From Gloeophyllum trabeum ATCC 11539 (lineage: Eukaryota > Basidiomycota > Agaricomycetes > Gloeophyllales > Gloeophyllaceae), in assembly GCF_000344685.1 (NCBI RefSeq), contig NW_006920423.1, positions 450,713 through 479,077 of the forward strand: 28,365 nucleotides of DNA. The letters run 5' to 3'. Made by a program: the position numbers and the translations under genes. Below, one piece after another: positions 1 through 9,126 of this stretch (the first letter of the stretch is position 1; each line of letters begins with the position of its first letter). The notes under the pieces are model-generated. The model was not told the DNA's origin, ran no database searches, and was given only the letters and a program-made list of their open reading frames with translations.

Positions 1-306
1 ACTGATGACGATGGCTCGTCCGCCGTTGTCCCGCGAAAACTTCGCAAGACCAAGGGCGAAGTCGGTCGAGATAGGTCGCCCCATGACGCCCAGGGCTCTC
101 CGAGACTTCACCCTAGGGTTCATCAACGAGGCCACGGAGAGGTCGAGGATCCCAGGGAACAGCTCGATACCGCCGCTGTCGAGGCGCTACATGGGGGTAC
201 ACTAGCCCTACTAGATTCACCCCTGGGAACACCACACGGACAGGATTTACCAGACCCCACTGACGGGTATGAAATAGAGGGATGGGCTCATACCTTGTAC
301 GAGTAG
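1..306 (+). CDS. 3' end of a gene entering from the left edge (partial)
   Basis: Frame 1 is open from the first base of the window to a TAG at 304-306, about 101 codons with no need for a start codon, so it is best read as the last exon of a gene that begins outside. The encoded tail is hydrophilic and low in complexity: it starts with an acidic TDDDGSS stretch, is rich in Arg, His, Gly and Pro, and ends GYEIEGWAHTLYE. I recognise no domain. A different frame offers a 66-aa ATG-started ORF (5-205), but the through-running frame is longer and needs no start. It could instead be a chance open frame in GC-rich DNA. Confidence 0.4.
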   Translation, partial: TDDDGSSAVVPRKLRKTKGEVGRDRSPHDAQGSPRLHPRVHQRGHGEVEDPREQLDTAAVEALHGGTLALLDSPLGTPHGQDLPDPTDGYEIEGWAHTLYE

Positions 307-504
307 TGCGGGTGTCCGGCGGGGGGAGACGCCACGCCGCAATATTTTCGTTTCGATTTTCTTCTTTGGCTCATTTCGTATCCGTATCATTCCAAAGTAG
401 ACCTGTACGTTCAGTAGTCTTGCACCGTCTTGCAGTGCAGACAGAGAGCCTGGAAGCATTTGAAACCGCGCGAGTATGGTCTTCGGCACCTGCCGTGAGA
501 ACAT

Positions 505-1568
505 ATGAGTCCGACTTCAACCACATCCCCCCCAGTTCGCACCTTGACCACCATCGCCCACTATCGCCCAGAAACAATTGCAACAATGTCCTCCTGCTTC
601 AACAATCTTTCGTCTTCTTTGGAAAGCTTCGTCCTGCGCACATCGCCTGCGGCCGACATCGTCACGCGTGATAATAGTGCCACATCGTCCGTCGTCGTCG
701 ACGACGACTTCGACGCGTTGATGGACGCTATATACACTCCGCAAAACTTAGTCGACGCGACTGTTGAGGTACGATCTCTTCTCGACGCGTGATGTGACCA
801 CATTCACTGAAGAAAATTGGTTATTAGTCGTCCTCGCTGAAAGAACGGGAAATAATCAACCAGGCGGAAGTGGCGCCTACGCCTGAACCCGTTCTCTATC
901 AACCTAAGCCCCGTCGTGCGCGTCCTGCCTGGATCGACGCGAAGATGTTCGAGCCCACCCTCCTCCCAATCCCACGCCCCGCTATCGATGTCGTCGACGA
1001 CGCGTACGGCGTCTTCAAAACGGCGTTGGGTGGGTACGAGGACGAGGAGGCCTTTGAGCCGACGGAGTCACACAGAATGCTGTCGCAGCTCTCGTGGATC
1101 CAGCACATTGAAGGCCCGACTGTCGCGTGGCCGCCCCCCATTGTCCCCTTCATCTTCGACCCCTTCGAGGACCTCGTCGACAAGCCCGAGCCGACCTCAC
1201 CATCCGCGTCGGCCTACTCGTATCTCAACCTTTCGCCCGCGTCCACCACCGAGCAATTGCCTACCATCGCCACGCCGCCCGACGACGACCGCTCGGCGAC
1301 TGCCGTGCCCATGCAACATGCGCCACACGCATCGGGGTCGGACTCAGACACGCCGGCATGGCCCAAGCTTGACGGGACACGCCCGATTACGCCTGGGAAG
1401 CTCCGCGAGTACGCGGACAAGTGCGCCGCTGTGGCACAGGCGCAACTCCAGCGATCGCCGCCCAAGCCACCGACGGCGCCACAAGAGCCACGGCGACCGC
1501 GCCCTTACCTCGACCGCTATCAGCGCATGACCGCCGCCGCCGCCGTTCCGCTAGCTGTTCCTCTGTAG
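505..1568 (+). CDS. Hypothetical two-exon protein, about 322 aa
   Basis: Model join(505..768, 864..1568). Two open frames are bridged by a 95-nt phase-0 intron (GTACGA donor at 769, CAG acceptor ending 863), giving about 322 aa. A second ATG at 586 (context CAACAATGTCC) is the better initiation context and would give 295 aa. The protein begins Ser/Thr-rich, carries an acidic VVVDDDFDALMDAIY segment, then a Pro-rich and acidic middle with RPAWIDAKMFEP and DDAYGVFKTALGGYEDEEAFEP, and near the C-terminus a short basic-to-Ala/Gln helix-like stretch RPITPGKLREYADKCAAVAQ. There is no signal peptide or membrane segment. I do not recognise the family; composition suggests a mostly disordered cytoplasmic or nuclear protein. 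The overlapping 204-aa and 94-aa ORFs are shadows of exon 2. Confidence 0.65.
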
Positions 1569-2070
1569 CAATCGACAATATGGTGAAGGTCGCGGGCTAA
1601 CCAACGTCTGCGCGGGGTGGGGCAGAGACATCCCCATGCTGATTAGGACAAGAAGGCCGCAATCGAGGGTATATATCTTGCGGTACGGGATCCATGATTC
1701 TGTGGAGTGTTGGATGAATCTTGAATGGAAGAGCGTCGGATTCCTCAGTGTAGTTGTATAATATTCCGTTGGTTCCATCTTGTACGAGTAGCGAAGCGTT
1801 ATCGGAGAGGGGATAGCCACCTCTGTGTTTCTTTGTCTTTTTCTCCTGGGTTTCTTTGCACCGTTTGTACTATCAGCTGGTACGAGCAGAATAGACGTGT
1901 TCCGCTCTCCATCCATCCATATCGCTGGGCCTCCTACCTGAGAGGCGTGACGATGACGAGGCGCTGAGCACCGTTAGCCGAGCCCGGCCGCTGCCGAAGA
2001 CTACAAGGATCCATCGACAAGGCGATGGCGCTGTAGCCCAGTTGCCCTTGATGTTCGTCGACGTGCAGTT
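1569..2070. other. Intergenic, no gene seen
   Basis: This holds the 3' flank of the preceding gene and AT-richer DNA. Short ORFs on both strands (80 and 121 codons) overlap each other and show no protein-like composition or splice structure. I see no repeat or element here until the block beginning at 2071. Confidence 0.5.
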
Positions 2071-2358
2071 CGACCAGCCCCCGTCTTACAGGCCACGATC
2101 TAGGCGATGGATCGGGTAGGGCGGTTAATCAGGACGTCGAAGTGGGATTTGCGCCACAGCGGCCAGTGTAGCGTCTGTAAGTAAACTGATGATCTCGCTC
2201 GAAAGCGACACCGTCAGTATACTCAGAGCGTCTACATAGGCAACTGAAGCGACTGAAGCAGTTTAGAAGGATGTGATTTACTACGGTGAGGCATGTATTT
2301 GAAAGAAAGTCCAATTTACTGACCCTGGAGGCAAACCACGTTCGTGACGCACGTATTG
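2071..2358 (+). repeat. Repeat block A, copy 1
   Basis: This 288-bp block recurs in the same orientation at 26507-26794, without indels and with about eight mismatches by eye (roughly 97% identity). Several differences are C/T or G/A changes, some at CpG. Its minus strand carries coding-like exons with an intron (see the relic at 2125-3300), so the repeat is a piece of an old spliced gene rather than a simple transposon end. Confidence 0.85.
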
Positions 2359-3300
2359 CAATCTTCTCCTGGACGATGTTCCCTAGATACCTCCCCGGTG
2401 ACCAAGGCCAGTTCTGAGGCATGGCTGTAAATATGCGTCTGCAAAGGAGGAAGTCGCCGATACTACGACAGAACGACGCCACCAGAGCAAGCCATTTACG
2501 TCAAATGAGGAGGGATCCCTTGGGTGCGTGGTTGTCCCGACAATGTTAGAAGATCCATGTTGACTAATGGCATCTCAGAGAGTATAGCGACAACTAGATG
2601 ACGAGGGCCCAGAGTAGCCACCAGCTCGAGCGAAAGAATGGCATGCTCGGGTCTACGGCCTGGATGAATTACGAGGAAGTCGCCGATTTTCCTCGATCAA
2701 GCTAGTCCTGACGCACTCGTCCCTCGACGCCCAGAAGAATGCTCGCATATGGTTGGATATCCAGTTGCTGACAAGTATCAGAGGAACAAGGAAGTTGATT
2801 GCGCAAGATGATTGTGTCCGTTGTGAGTCTCCCTGGTCTGTAAGTCGCCACTGAGTTGTCTACTAGGGAGAAAGTAGGCCAGGCAGGAAGACGTTGGGCC
2901 ACAAGCATCGAAGAAATTGCTTGCGGGGGGTTGTTCGATTGACAGCGAGAAGATGCGATCCGAGCCCGATCTTCTCCTAGGACGGACCCTTAGATGGTCC
3001 TCAACCTCCTCGAACCAGTCATGCGTTTCCGCCAATGCAGTCCATTCCGTAGCAGTCTGCTCACGTCGGAAGCCCCTTATCATCCAGGATTTCATGTGGG
3101 TCCCAGCCTCTCAGTGATCGGTCAGATGGACGCTCCGCCCCAAGTCCTCCTTGTCTAGATATTTCAAGTGCCACGCCTAAGGTGCGATACGTGAAGATGT
3201 CACTACACAGTACAGTTGGTGACGAGTGTTCCGATGTCCTCCAGGGACGCAAAACGAAGTATACGGAAGGCACCCAGGCAGTAGAAACGACCTCTAGTCA
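2125..3300 (-). pseudogene. Decayed multi-exon gene for a probable membrane protein
   Basis: On the minus strand a last exon (2243 down to the stop at 2125-2127) reads AYVDALSILTVSLSS...AQIPLRRPD and is hydrophobic. It joins through an 80-nt GT-AG intron (2244-2323, donor GTCAGT) to an upstream exon ending NTCVTNVVCLQ. Farther upstream the frame is broken by a 211-bp insertion (2462-2672); on its other side the same frame continues as a hydrophobic and basic segment with NFLVPLILVSNWISNHMRAF and RDECVRTSLIEENRRLP. Around 3060-3130 another minus-strand exon contains RGWDPHEILDDKGLP. I do not recognise the family. The insertion and the lack of a continuous model argue that the gene is dead. Its 3' exons are the content of repeat block A. 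Confidence 0.5.
2447..2687 (-). mobile_element. 211-bp insertion with 15-bp target-site duplication
   Basis: The 15-mer GAGGAAGTCGCCGAT occurs at 2447-2461 and again at 2673-2687. On the minus strand the coding frame of the relic gene runs into one copy as EENRRLP and out of the other as RRLPPLQTH, so removing the 226-bp period restores one open frame. That is what a target-site duplication predicts. The inserted DNA (2462-2672) has no terminal inverted repeats or poly(A) that I can see. On the minus strand it begins GTAATTC and ends CGTAG, which resemble intron ends. Confidence 0.55.
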
Positions 3301-3703
3301 GACTCGAGCCATGTCAAACTCAGAGAACCCAGCGGAGAAAGATGGGACGGAATACGTGCCAGACGGTGCCGACGAGGAGGGGAAGCGGAATGGCACGACT
3401 GACTCTTGTTCTTTGGGGACGGCATTTGCCATGCTTGTCGTAAGATACGCGTCGCGTGGAAGCGCGATTAGCGACAAGGTTTGTGGCGCCCGATTTCAAC
3501 TCCGAGTCTCCGTTTCGGTTCCTGGCGCGGTACGCAGACAATCTGTGGCATCGAACCAGGGAAAGGCAAGAGAGGACGGAGGTCCACTGGGTGAATAATA
3601 GGTATATACATTCACATGAACTTCAATTTGCCAATACATGAGTGCAATACCGACGTGGACGGAAACCCGACCTGAACTCTGGGAGGCTCCGGTGGATCGC
3701 CGC
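3301..3703. other. Unassigned stretch inside the decayed region
   Basis: Overlapping ORFs of 138 and 61 codons (plus) and 73 to 98 codons (minus) cover this stretch, but no consistent splice model or recognised motif emerged. It has no counterpart in the second copy of the A/B repeats. Confidence 0.3.
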
Positions 3704-4439
3704 GCTCCCGTACTTACGCGTGCAAGCGGTCGACAGGGGACGTACGCTGAAACTGGGCGTCGCGAACATCCGCGGGCTTGGTCAATTTGCATATATTGCT
3801 AGCAGAATCCTGCGTCCAAGATATACTGGATGTGTACTGCAGTGTAAGTCGTTACGAAGTCGCTGGCAATTAACAAGAGCCGTTTGTCCTCGAGCTTGCA
3901 AGTCTCGCGGAATCATAGCTCTCGCACCAGTCGAAGGTATTCATCCTCCGGGCTTATGTATTTGGGATCGGCGGGACACCGTAAAAGCGGGGGTACGACA
4001 AAATTCTCATCGAACGTGTTAAACATCGTGCAGAAAGCAATACCACACTGCTTCAGTTTGCTTCGAACTGTCCAATCATGGGGTGTACCCGACTCTAACA
4101 ATAGTTGTGAAGTAATGTCAGTTGTGATGGCGGGGGGTGAATGGAAATACCAGACTTACACACTTGACATGCCGTTCAGGTGAGTGACGGAAGACTGTAT
4201 ATATCAGCCTCAAGATATTGACGTCCGTCTACAGATTTCGCCAAATGGATTAAACCCCTTCGATAAACCGAGGCGAGTGTCAGCCCGCGGGTAGTCAGGA
4301 CGAGTCCTCCCACGACTTCTCACAGTGCAGTATAGGAACTGAAAAGCCTGAAGGTGAGAAGCGGATGTCGCCGCATTATGACGCTGAACGAGAAAAGACT
4401 CACTGTGCCTTGAAGAGATGGCAAGTAACGAGTGTGGTC
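3704..4439 (+). repeat. Repeat block B, copy 1
   Basis: This roughly 736-bp block is repeated in inverted orientation at 26795-27551. A plus-strand 99-aa reading here is nearly the same as a minus-strand 100-aa reading there. The edges are sharp: the right edge ends near GTGTGGTC at 4439, and the left edge starts with GCTCCCGTAC at 3704. Several small indels separate the two copies. Confidence 0.85.
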
Positions 4440-4559
4440 TTGTCCAAGCGCATGTGTTACGTGCAGCATGTCATTGTCCGTAATATGACTCATGCACGGT
4501 GATGCAGAGGATACAACCGAACTCCTTAAGGGGTGCATATCCTCGTTTCCTGTATGCAC
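3704..4559 (-). pseudogene. Spliced gene relic carried by block B
   Basis: The minus strand shows coding-like exons. One reads SHITDNDMLHVTHALGQDHT and ends at a GTGAGT donor near 4404. Another follows a GT-AG intron (donor GTAAGTCTGG, acceptor TTGTTAG) and reads ESGTPHDWTVRSKLKQCG, then PADPKYISPEDEYLRLVREL, then a TGA, then KLEDKRLLLIASDFVTTYT. The same in-frame TGA and the same intron are present in the inverted copy at 26.8-27.5 kb, so both were there before duplication. I recognise no family. It may belong to the same dead gene as the 2125-3300 relic, since the two are co-oriented here. Confidence 0.4.
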
Positions 4560-6348
4560 CGGTCATGGTTAGATTCATGATCAGGCTGACGGGACAAAAT
4601 ACTTAGCAAGTGTGTTACATACCTCGGGCCTGAGGGGGATAGGATCGGAGAGCTTAGTACTCGATATGCATTCGGAAGGAACCACTGAAGATGCGTAGAG
4701 ATACGCGGCAACTTGTTCCAATCAAACAAACACACACACGAACGGACATTGAAAGATGTGAAGCAGGCGTAGTTCAGGTCGTCTCGAAGCTCCCTCACCC
4801 GACTAGGGCGCCGCTTTCCAACCCCTAACCACGGGCTGGGCTGTAGGCGTACATTGCACCTTGTTACGGAGTTGGACACCAAGAATCTTGTTACGGAATT
4901 AGGTGCACCATTGACTGCCTCAAGACATCTGGGAGGACGCCAAGAAGCTTCTATATATCGAGTTGGAAGCTGAAATCCGTGGGTAGCGGACGCGACGAGA
5001 GGAACTCGACGGTGTACGGAAGCGTGCTTGTTTCCCCGCGCCTCGAGAACTACTAGTATACTGTGGCTCGGGACTCTTCCCGATGATGGTACGGGTACGC
5101 CACTCTGGCGGAGGGTTAGGGCCGCGGCGACCGATTGGTCCTGCGCCAACCTGGAAGGCGAAGTCAAACAAATTCAGAGAAACTATGGTTAGTTGGCTAC
5201 TTGCGAAGAACACGGCGTGAGCTGGAGGGGCCATGTTTGGACTGCCGTATGGTCCATATGTGGCATCCTACGGTTGGTAGCTTTGTATTGACACAGGTCC
5301 ACCTGGTGCACAAAGACACTCTTTGAGGGGGGGAAGGGTGACGCTCGAGCTGGGAGTGCAAGGAACACTGTACAGTTGGTATATTTGATCATCCATCTGC
5401 CTCCGTAGGCAAGCAGCCTGAGGGCGGCATAGCAAATTTACCAACCTAGTGTGATTTGCCTCTACCGTGCGACGATTTGGACTTGCGACTTGTGCATATA
5501 CCGCTCTTATTGAAGCAAAAGGCAAGTGGCGACTGCTCCGCCGATACTGCTCCTCAGGCCCTGATCGCAGCCTCCCGAGACGCGGGCACCTACTGCATGT
5601 CTTCAGCGTTCATGAAGTACTCTCGGAATCAAGGGAAGCCATGGACGGGTATAGAGGCATGAATGTGGACATCCTATCCAAGGCGATCGTCCAGTCGAAG
5701 GAGGACGGTTTTTCAGGATGAGAGTACCTGAGGGAAACCCAGGTGAGTCCTCGATACCTTCTTAACCACCGTATGTGAGAGCGAACGATGCAGGAGAGCA
5801 GTCGTGGCCTGGTCAGACGTGCTTACATTTTCCTCTCACCTGTTGCAAGACGTTATCACCTCAAAATGGTCCAGGTGGCCTCATGTACAACTCCACAAGG
5901 TGCATCGACACTGCCAAAGCCAAGAAGCTGCCAACATGACGTCCCTTTCCCTGCGAGTCTGTTGCGGAACGTGTGACTGTGACAAAAGGAAGCCAGGAAC
6001 GTTCGGTCTTTGATGACGACGGAGCCCTCCAGGCCGAGAACAACAGAGGCCAAAAACGCACCTGCGTATTTACTTTGCGAGTGATTGCCAACATGTGGGA
6101 GTAACATCTCCTCGCACAGTAGGGCAGATGAGACAGATGTACACAAACTTTGCAGGCGAGCATGGCGAAGGGTGACTAGTGGCCCTTAAATGCGATCCAG
6201 GAGTATTCGTTGCAGGAGTGGAAGATGGGCCGAGCCGCAGTGAGTATAACTAACCAGGACCACATGCATGTCGATAGTCGTCGGGAGAGAATAGCATATA
6301 CGATGCAGTAAAAGCGGACCGACATCATACCGGAACGCGTCGACACAG
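4560..6348. other. Decayed sequence with scattered coding-like segments, no intact gene
   Basis: Several short readings look protein-like but are broken by stops and frame changes. Around 4860-5190 (plus) there are readings LVTELGAPLTA, QDIWEDAKKLLYIELEAEIRG and, after a TAG in the same frame, PTWKAKSNKFRETM ending at a possible GTTAGT donor. Around 5470-5720 (plus) there is DGYRGMNVDILSKAIVQSKEDG. Around 5800-5950 (plus) there is DVLTFSSHLLQDVITSKWSR. A 213-codon minus-strand ORF (4526-5167) overlaps the first of these. I cannot assign a family or a gene model and read the area as degraded mobile or duplicated gene DNA. Confidence 0.35.
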
Positions 6349-7014
6349 CTATGGCGACTTTTTCTCCTCTTTCCCTCCCTCACTTGAGGAAGACCCCCAT
6401 AGCCACTCAAACCAATTGCCCCCACTCTGCCCCTCCCTCTGCTTCGCCAACTCTTCTACCCGCATATGCTTCGATACCTTATTCGCATCTCCATCCAGGG
6501 CCTTCACGCTACCATCGCCTTCCCCACTAGAACCCCACCTTTTAAACCCAAGCAGCCCCTTCGCGCTCTGCTCCCGCTCATGCGCTTCCTCCGCCTCCCG
6601 CAGGCGTTCCTCGAATTCCTGGCGCTCCTTCGCGGCGTTCGCAAGCAGGCGCTCCTGCTCCGAGCGGGCCTTTTCCTCCTGCTGCTTCTGCGTGCGTCCG
6701 TACGCATACGAGCCAGCGACAACGGCGGCAATGGTCAGGCCCTGCGCGATGATGCGCACACGCAGCCAATTGTTGAAGGATTTAGGCTGGCCGGAGCGCA
6801 TTTTCACAGTCGCCATTGTGAGTGCGACGCATGTTGCGAGAGTGCCTGGTAGTACGATAGAATGGAGAATATATGGGTCATGGATCTGGACGAGGATGAG
6901 AGAAGAACGTGACGGACCGATGGGGACCAGCGGCTCCTCCTTAAACTTCCGAATTGCTTTGTCTCTGAAGCTCTCAGTCGTGCGCGCAGCAGGGACGGGC
7001 GTCGGAAAGCTCAT
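6349..7014 (-). CDS. RCF1: Rcf1-like HIG1-domain respiratory supercomplex factor
   Basis: Model complement(join(6349..6845, 6918..7014)), 197 aa, with a 72-nt intron (donor GTCCGT, acceptor CAG) that splits a Gly codon. The N-terminus MSFPTPVPAARTTESFRDKA leads into KFKEEPLVPIG, the hallmark opening of the HIG1 domain. Two membrane segments follow (about residues 33-47 and 63-80), joined by a basic loop with RVRIIAQG, matching the R-x-R-x3-Q part of the fungal QRRQ motif; the leading Gln/Ile position is Asn here. After the second membrane segment comes a long charged Glu/Arg/Gln-rich coiled coil (about 83-125), then an acidic to Trp-rich tail (GNWFEWLWGSSSS). Rcf1 proteins sit in the mitochondrial inner membrane and promote assembly of complex III-IV supercomplexes. 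The unspliced 236-aa reading adds false residues from the intron and 5' leader. Confidence 0.93.
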   Translation of the reverse strand: MSFPTPVPAARTTESFRDKAIRKFKEEPLVPIGPSRSSLILVQIHDPYILHSIVLPGTLATCVALTMATVKMRSGQPKSFNNWLRVRIIAQGLTIAAVVAGSYAYGRTQKQQEEKARSEQERLLANAAKERQEFEERLREAEEAHEREQSAKGLLGFKRWGSSGEGDGSVKALDGDANKVSKHMRVEELAKQREGQSGGNWFEWLWGSSSSEGGKEEKKSP

Positions 7015-7840
7015 TTCGAGGGTTCGATTAACGGTAGAACGAACTTGAATGCAGAGCACTTCACGCCAGAGAGACTTTCAGTCAGAGACTATTAGATAGA
7101 CCTGAACCGCTCGTATCGTCCCCCAAAATTCGGCAACCAGCTTCAGTGTGTGGTGAGCCCGGGGAGTGCAGTACGAGCAGTCCCTGCTCTGAGTTCGAGA
7201 TGAAGAGTGCCATGGAGCGTGCCATGGGAAAGATCGGAGTAACGCCGGGAAGTCGTGCCGTCCAACTTGGGCGGCACGCTATTGGCTGCCGCCACCACTT
7301 GCTGATGCTCTCTTATAATTATTGTTCTAACTGCCGCTGTCTGACTTCAACGCCCCGAAACTTATTGTTCCCTTCTCGTGTATGTATTCAAGTAATTTGA
7401 ATCCCTGCTGTACAACATTCACTGATCTGTGAGGCAGGCAAACATAAATACTGTAGGGTCCTGCTCTGTCGCAAAATTGGCGTTGAAACTTCGACACTAG
7501 ACTTCAGGATCGTCACACTTTTCAATATTCGTTTTATATAGTCTAATATAGACTTATTTCTTGATTCAGTCCTCTTTAACTGCACAAGAAGATATAAGAA
7601 TCCACCGATCATGGAGCACGTCGTACTTAATACATGGAAAGCCTCGACTCTGGAGGACTTTTCGATCCAACTGGAAGTGGGCTCTCCGGAGGCCAAGATA
7701 TCACAGCGCTGTGGCATAGGCAGTAATAACACTGGCTTGGGATCTGGCTATCTCAAACGCTCCCGGTCGCGATGGCTCTAACGTGCGTCTGAGCTGCCAC
7801 ACTTGAATCGGACAATGCCTCCAAACCTCTGAGCTGCAAC
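7015..7840. other. RCF1 upstream region plus CCAAT-bearing duplicated segment
   Basis: This is non-coding as far as I can see. At about 7266-7292 lies CACGCTATTGGCTGCC, whose complement contains a CCAAT box. A nearly identical stretch sits at about 9901-9930, which fits the idea that this is the upstream part of a duplicated promoter module. The stretch 7380-7740 is AT-rich with a 114-codon minus-strand ORF that I do not trust. Confidence 0.4.
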
Positions 7841-8075
7841 GCCGCCACGCTTGGCTGAATCCCAATATGCAATATGCCACTCAGCTTACCCTTAGCGGTG
7901 TCCCGTGCTACGCTTTGACTGTGTCCTCCAAGGTATATAAGACCTGGAAGATCATGGGGGAAATGCATCACTCGCACTCCCCTCACACTTCCCCTCGAGC
8001 TCTCTTTTTAGCTAAGCGAACATGAAGAAACTAAGAGTCCGCTCTGCGCTGCATGAGACAGATATACAGGACCAC
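7840..8075 (+). repeat. Duplicated promoter and first-exon module, copy 1
   Basis: Aligned by eye with 10587-10840. Shared landmarks in order are CGCCACGCTTGGCTGA, a central TATATAA box, GGCATCACTC or TGCATCACTC, CCCTCGAG, an ATG, then GAGACAGA(T)...ACAGGACCACC. Spacing between landmarks is almost the same in both copies, including TATA to ATG (88 and 85 bp). Overall identity is moderate, so the duplication is old, and the conserved parts are those expected of a promoter and a translated 5' end. Confidence 0.6.
7934..7940 (+). promoter_or_regulatory. TATA box of the 8022 gene
   Basis: TATATAA in the context GGTATATAAGACC, 88 bp upstream of the ATG at 8022. The paralogous module at 10688 has the same box at the same distance. 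Confidence 0.6.
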
Positions 8076-8429
8076 CCGCCCGGCGATTCCCCTTTTATCG
8101 CCGGCTTAGAGACTGCAAGACACTCGAACGGGGCGTCTCGAGGTCTGCAATGGTACGACGCCCAGGCCGTAGCGTACTAAGGTGCAAGACCCGACAGTGG
8201 ATACAGGTCAGTCGCTTACTACGTCGAGCTCGTAGTTGCGCTTACAGCCCACATAGTCGTCCTCGATCGACGTGTCGGGCGACTGGACTCTCGAGAGACA
8301 CAGCGATCACTGATGTCTTTCTCCAATGTCATGGGGCCTTTCTATGATGAGAGTGCCCTATTACTCCGGGCCCACGCCCCCATCTTTGAAGACCAGTGCA
8401 TAGGCGTCGGCGGTTTGCCTACCCTGTGA
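8022..8429 (+). CDS. Small hydrophobic hypothetical protein, two exons, about 120 aa
   Basis: Model join(8022..8152, 8198..8429). The ATG-started frame would stop at 8178-8180, but that TAA lies in a plausible 45-nt intron with donor GTACGA, branch-like TACTAAG and acceptor GACAG; the frame is open on both sides. Exon 1 is short and basic (MKKLRVRSALHETDIQDHPP). Exon 2 has a membrane-like stretch SVAYYVELVVALTAHIVVL, then a charged segment RRVGRLDSRETQ and SFSNVMGPFYDESALLLRAHAP. No known family is recognised. A TATA box lies 88 bp upstream. A diverged sister unit at 10773 supports the first exon being real. Further exons downstream (for example near 8740-8890) cannot be excluded. Confidence 0.4.
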
Positions 8430-8939
8430 CTTATTCACGGTTAGTCTGCCGCCAACTTTACATCGAAACCTTTCTCATTATGATATCTAAAGGACCGCTA
8501 CCAAGCCCATGAAGCCTACTGTCTGTAGGCGTGTGTTACTGACACCTGCGGCAGCATTGCTTATTCGCCTGGACGAATGTTGGGTATGCATGAGTCGGAC
8601 ATTGGCAGGCAGGTGGGAACTTGGCGGCACTCGGATTACTCGGTGTCGTCATCTCAGCATAGCTTACGAGGACACCGCTTCTCGAAGCACTTAACAGATA
8701 TTCATCAGGGTGCGAACTGTGTCCCCATTGACGTTGCAGACGGACTGGCGGGATGCTGTAGCGACATCGTGGATGACATGTGTACCCTTGTACATGTGGT
8801 ACTTTGAGGGACCATTTCTTCCTGGTGAGCTTACAGTAGACACACTTCTTGGCATCCCGCAGCTAATCATGTGTCCAGGACCTTCATGTGAAACTATATC
8901 ACCCACCAAAAGAAATCAAGGTGATCCAGCCTCGGTCCC
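8430..8939 (+). other. Coding-like stretch, unresolved
   Basis: A plus-strand frame within 8710-9027 contains TDWRDAVATSWMTCVPLYMW, then FEGPFLPGELTVDTLLGIPQ and MCPGPSCETISP, which looks more protein-like than random. It could be a later exon of the 8022 gene or a separate relic. I could not connect it with convincing splice sites. Confidence 0.25.
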
Positions 8940-8989
8940 ATTCACCGCCCCGCTCAAATACGGTCTTGTATTCGAGCGAGGTGGTGAAT
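8940..8989. repeat. 22-bp inverted repeat with 6-nt loop (hairpin)
   Basis: Arms at 8940-8961 and 8968-8989 match at 19 of 22 positions, separated by GGTCTT. The two strands therefore read alike (FERGGE occurs in readings on both strands). It is not a tRNA. It is too AT/GC mixed to be a clear terminator, and it has no T-run after it. Confidence 0.7.
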
Positions 8990-9126
8990 CGCGACCTCGG
9001 CCATGTCCATACATGATTAACTATTAATAGGCAGATGGTGTCTCGCCGCTGCCTTCCCTCAGGATATGGTAATGGGTATGTTCCCAATAGTATTGCCGCC
9101 TGGCAGTCTCTTCTGGACATATACAG

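Noticed and set aside
690..715. GTCGTCGTCGACGACGAC palindrome as a regulatory site
   Set aside because: It lies inside exon 1 of the 505-1568 gene and is explained by VVVDDD codons.
4526..5167. 213-codon minus-strand ORF
   Set aside because: Longer than most chance ORFs, but its composition is not protein-like, it overlaps plus-strand readings that look more coding, and it joins no neighbouring exon by splice sites.
7018..7035. GGTTCGATTAA as a tRNA T-loop
   Set aside because: No acceptor, D or anticodon stems can be built around it, and it lies in the RCF1 leader.
6349..7059. 236-aa unspliced reading of RCF1
   Set aside because: It includes a 72-nt intron and 15 upstream codons; removing them restores the continuous HIG1 domain.
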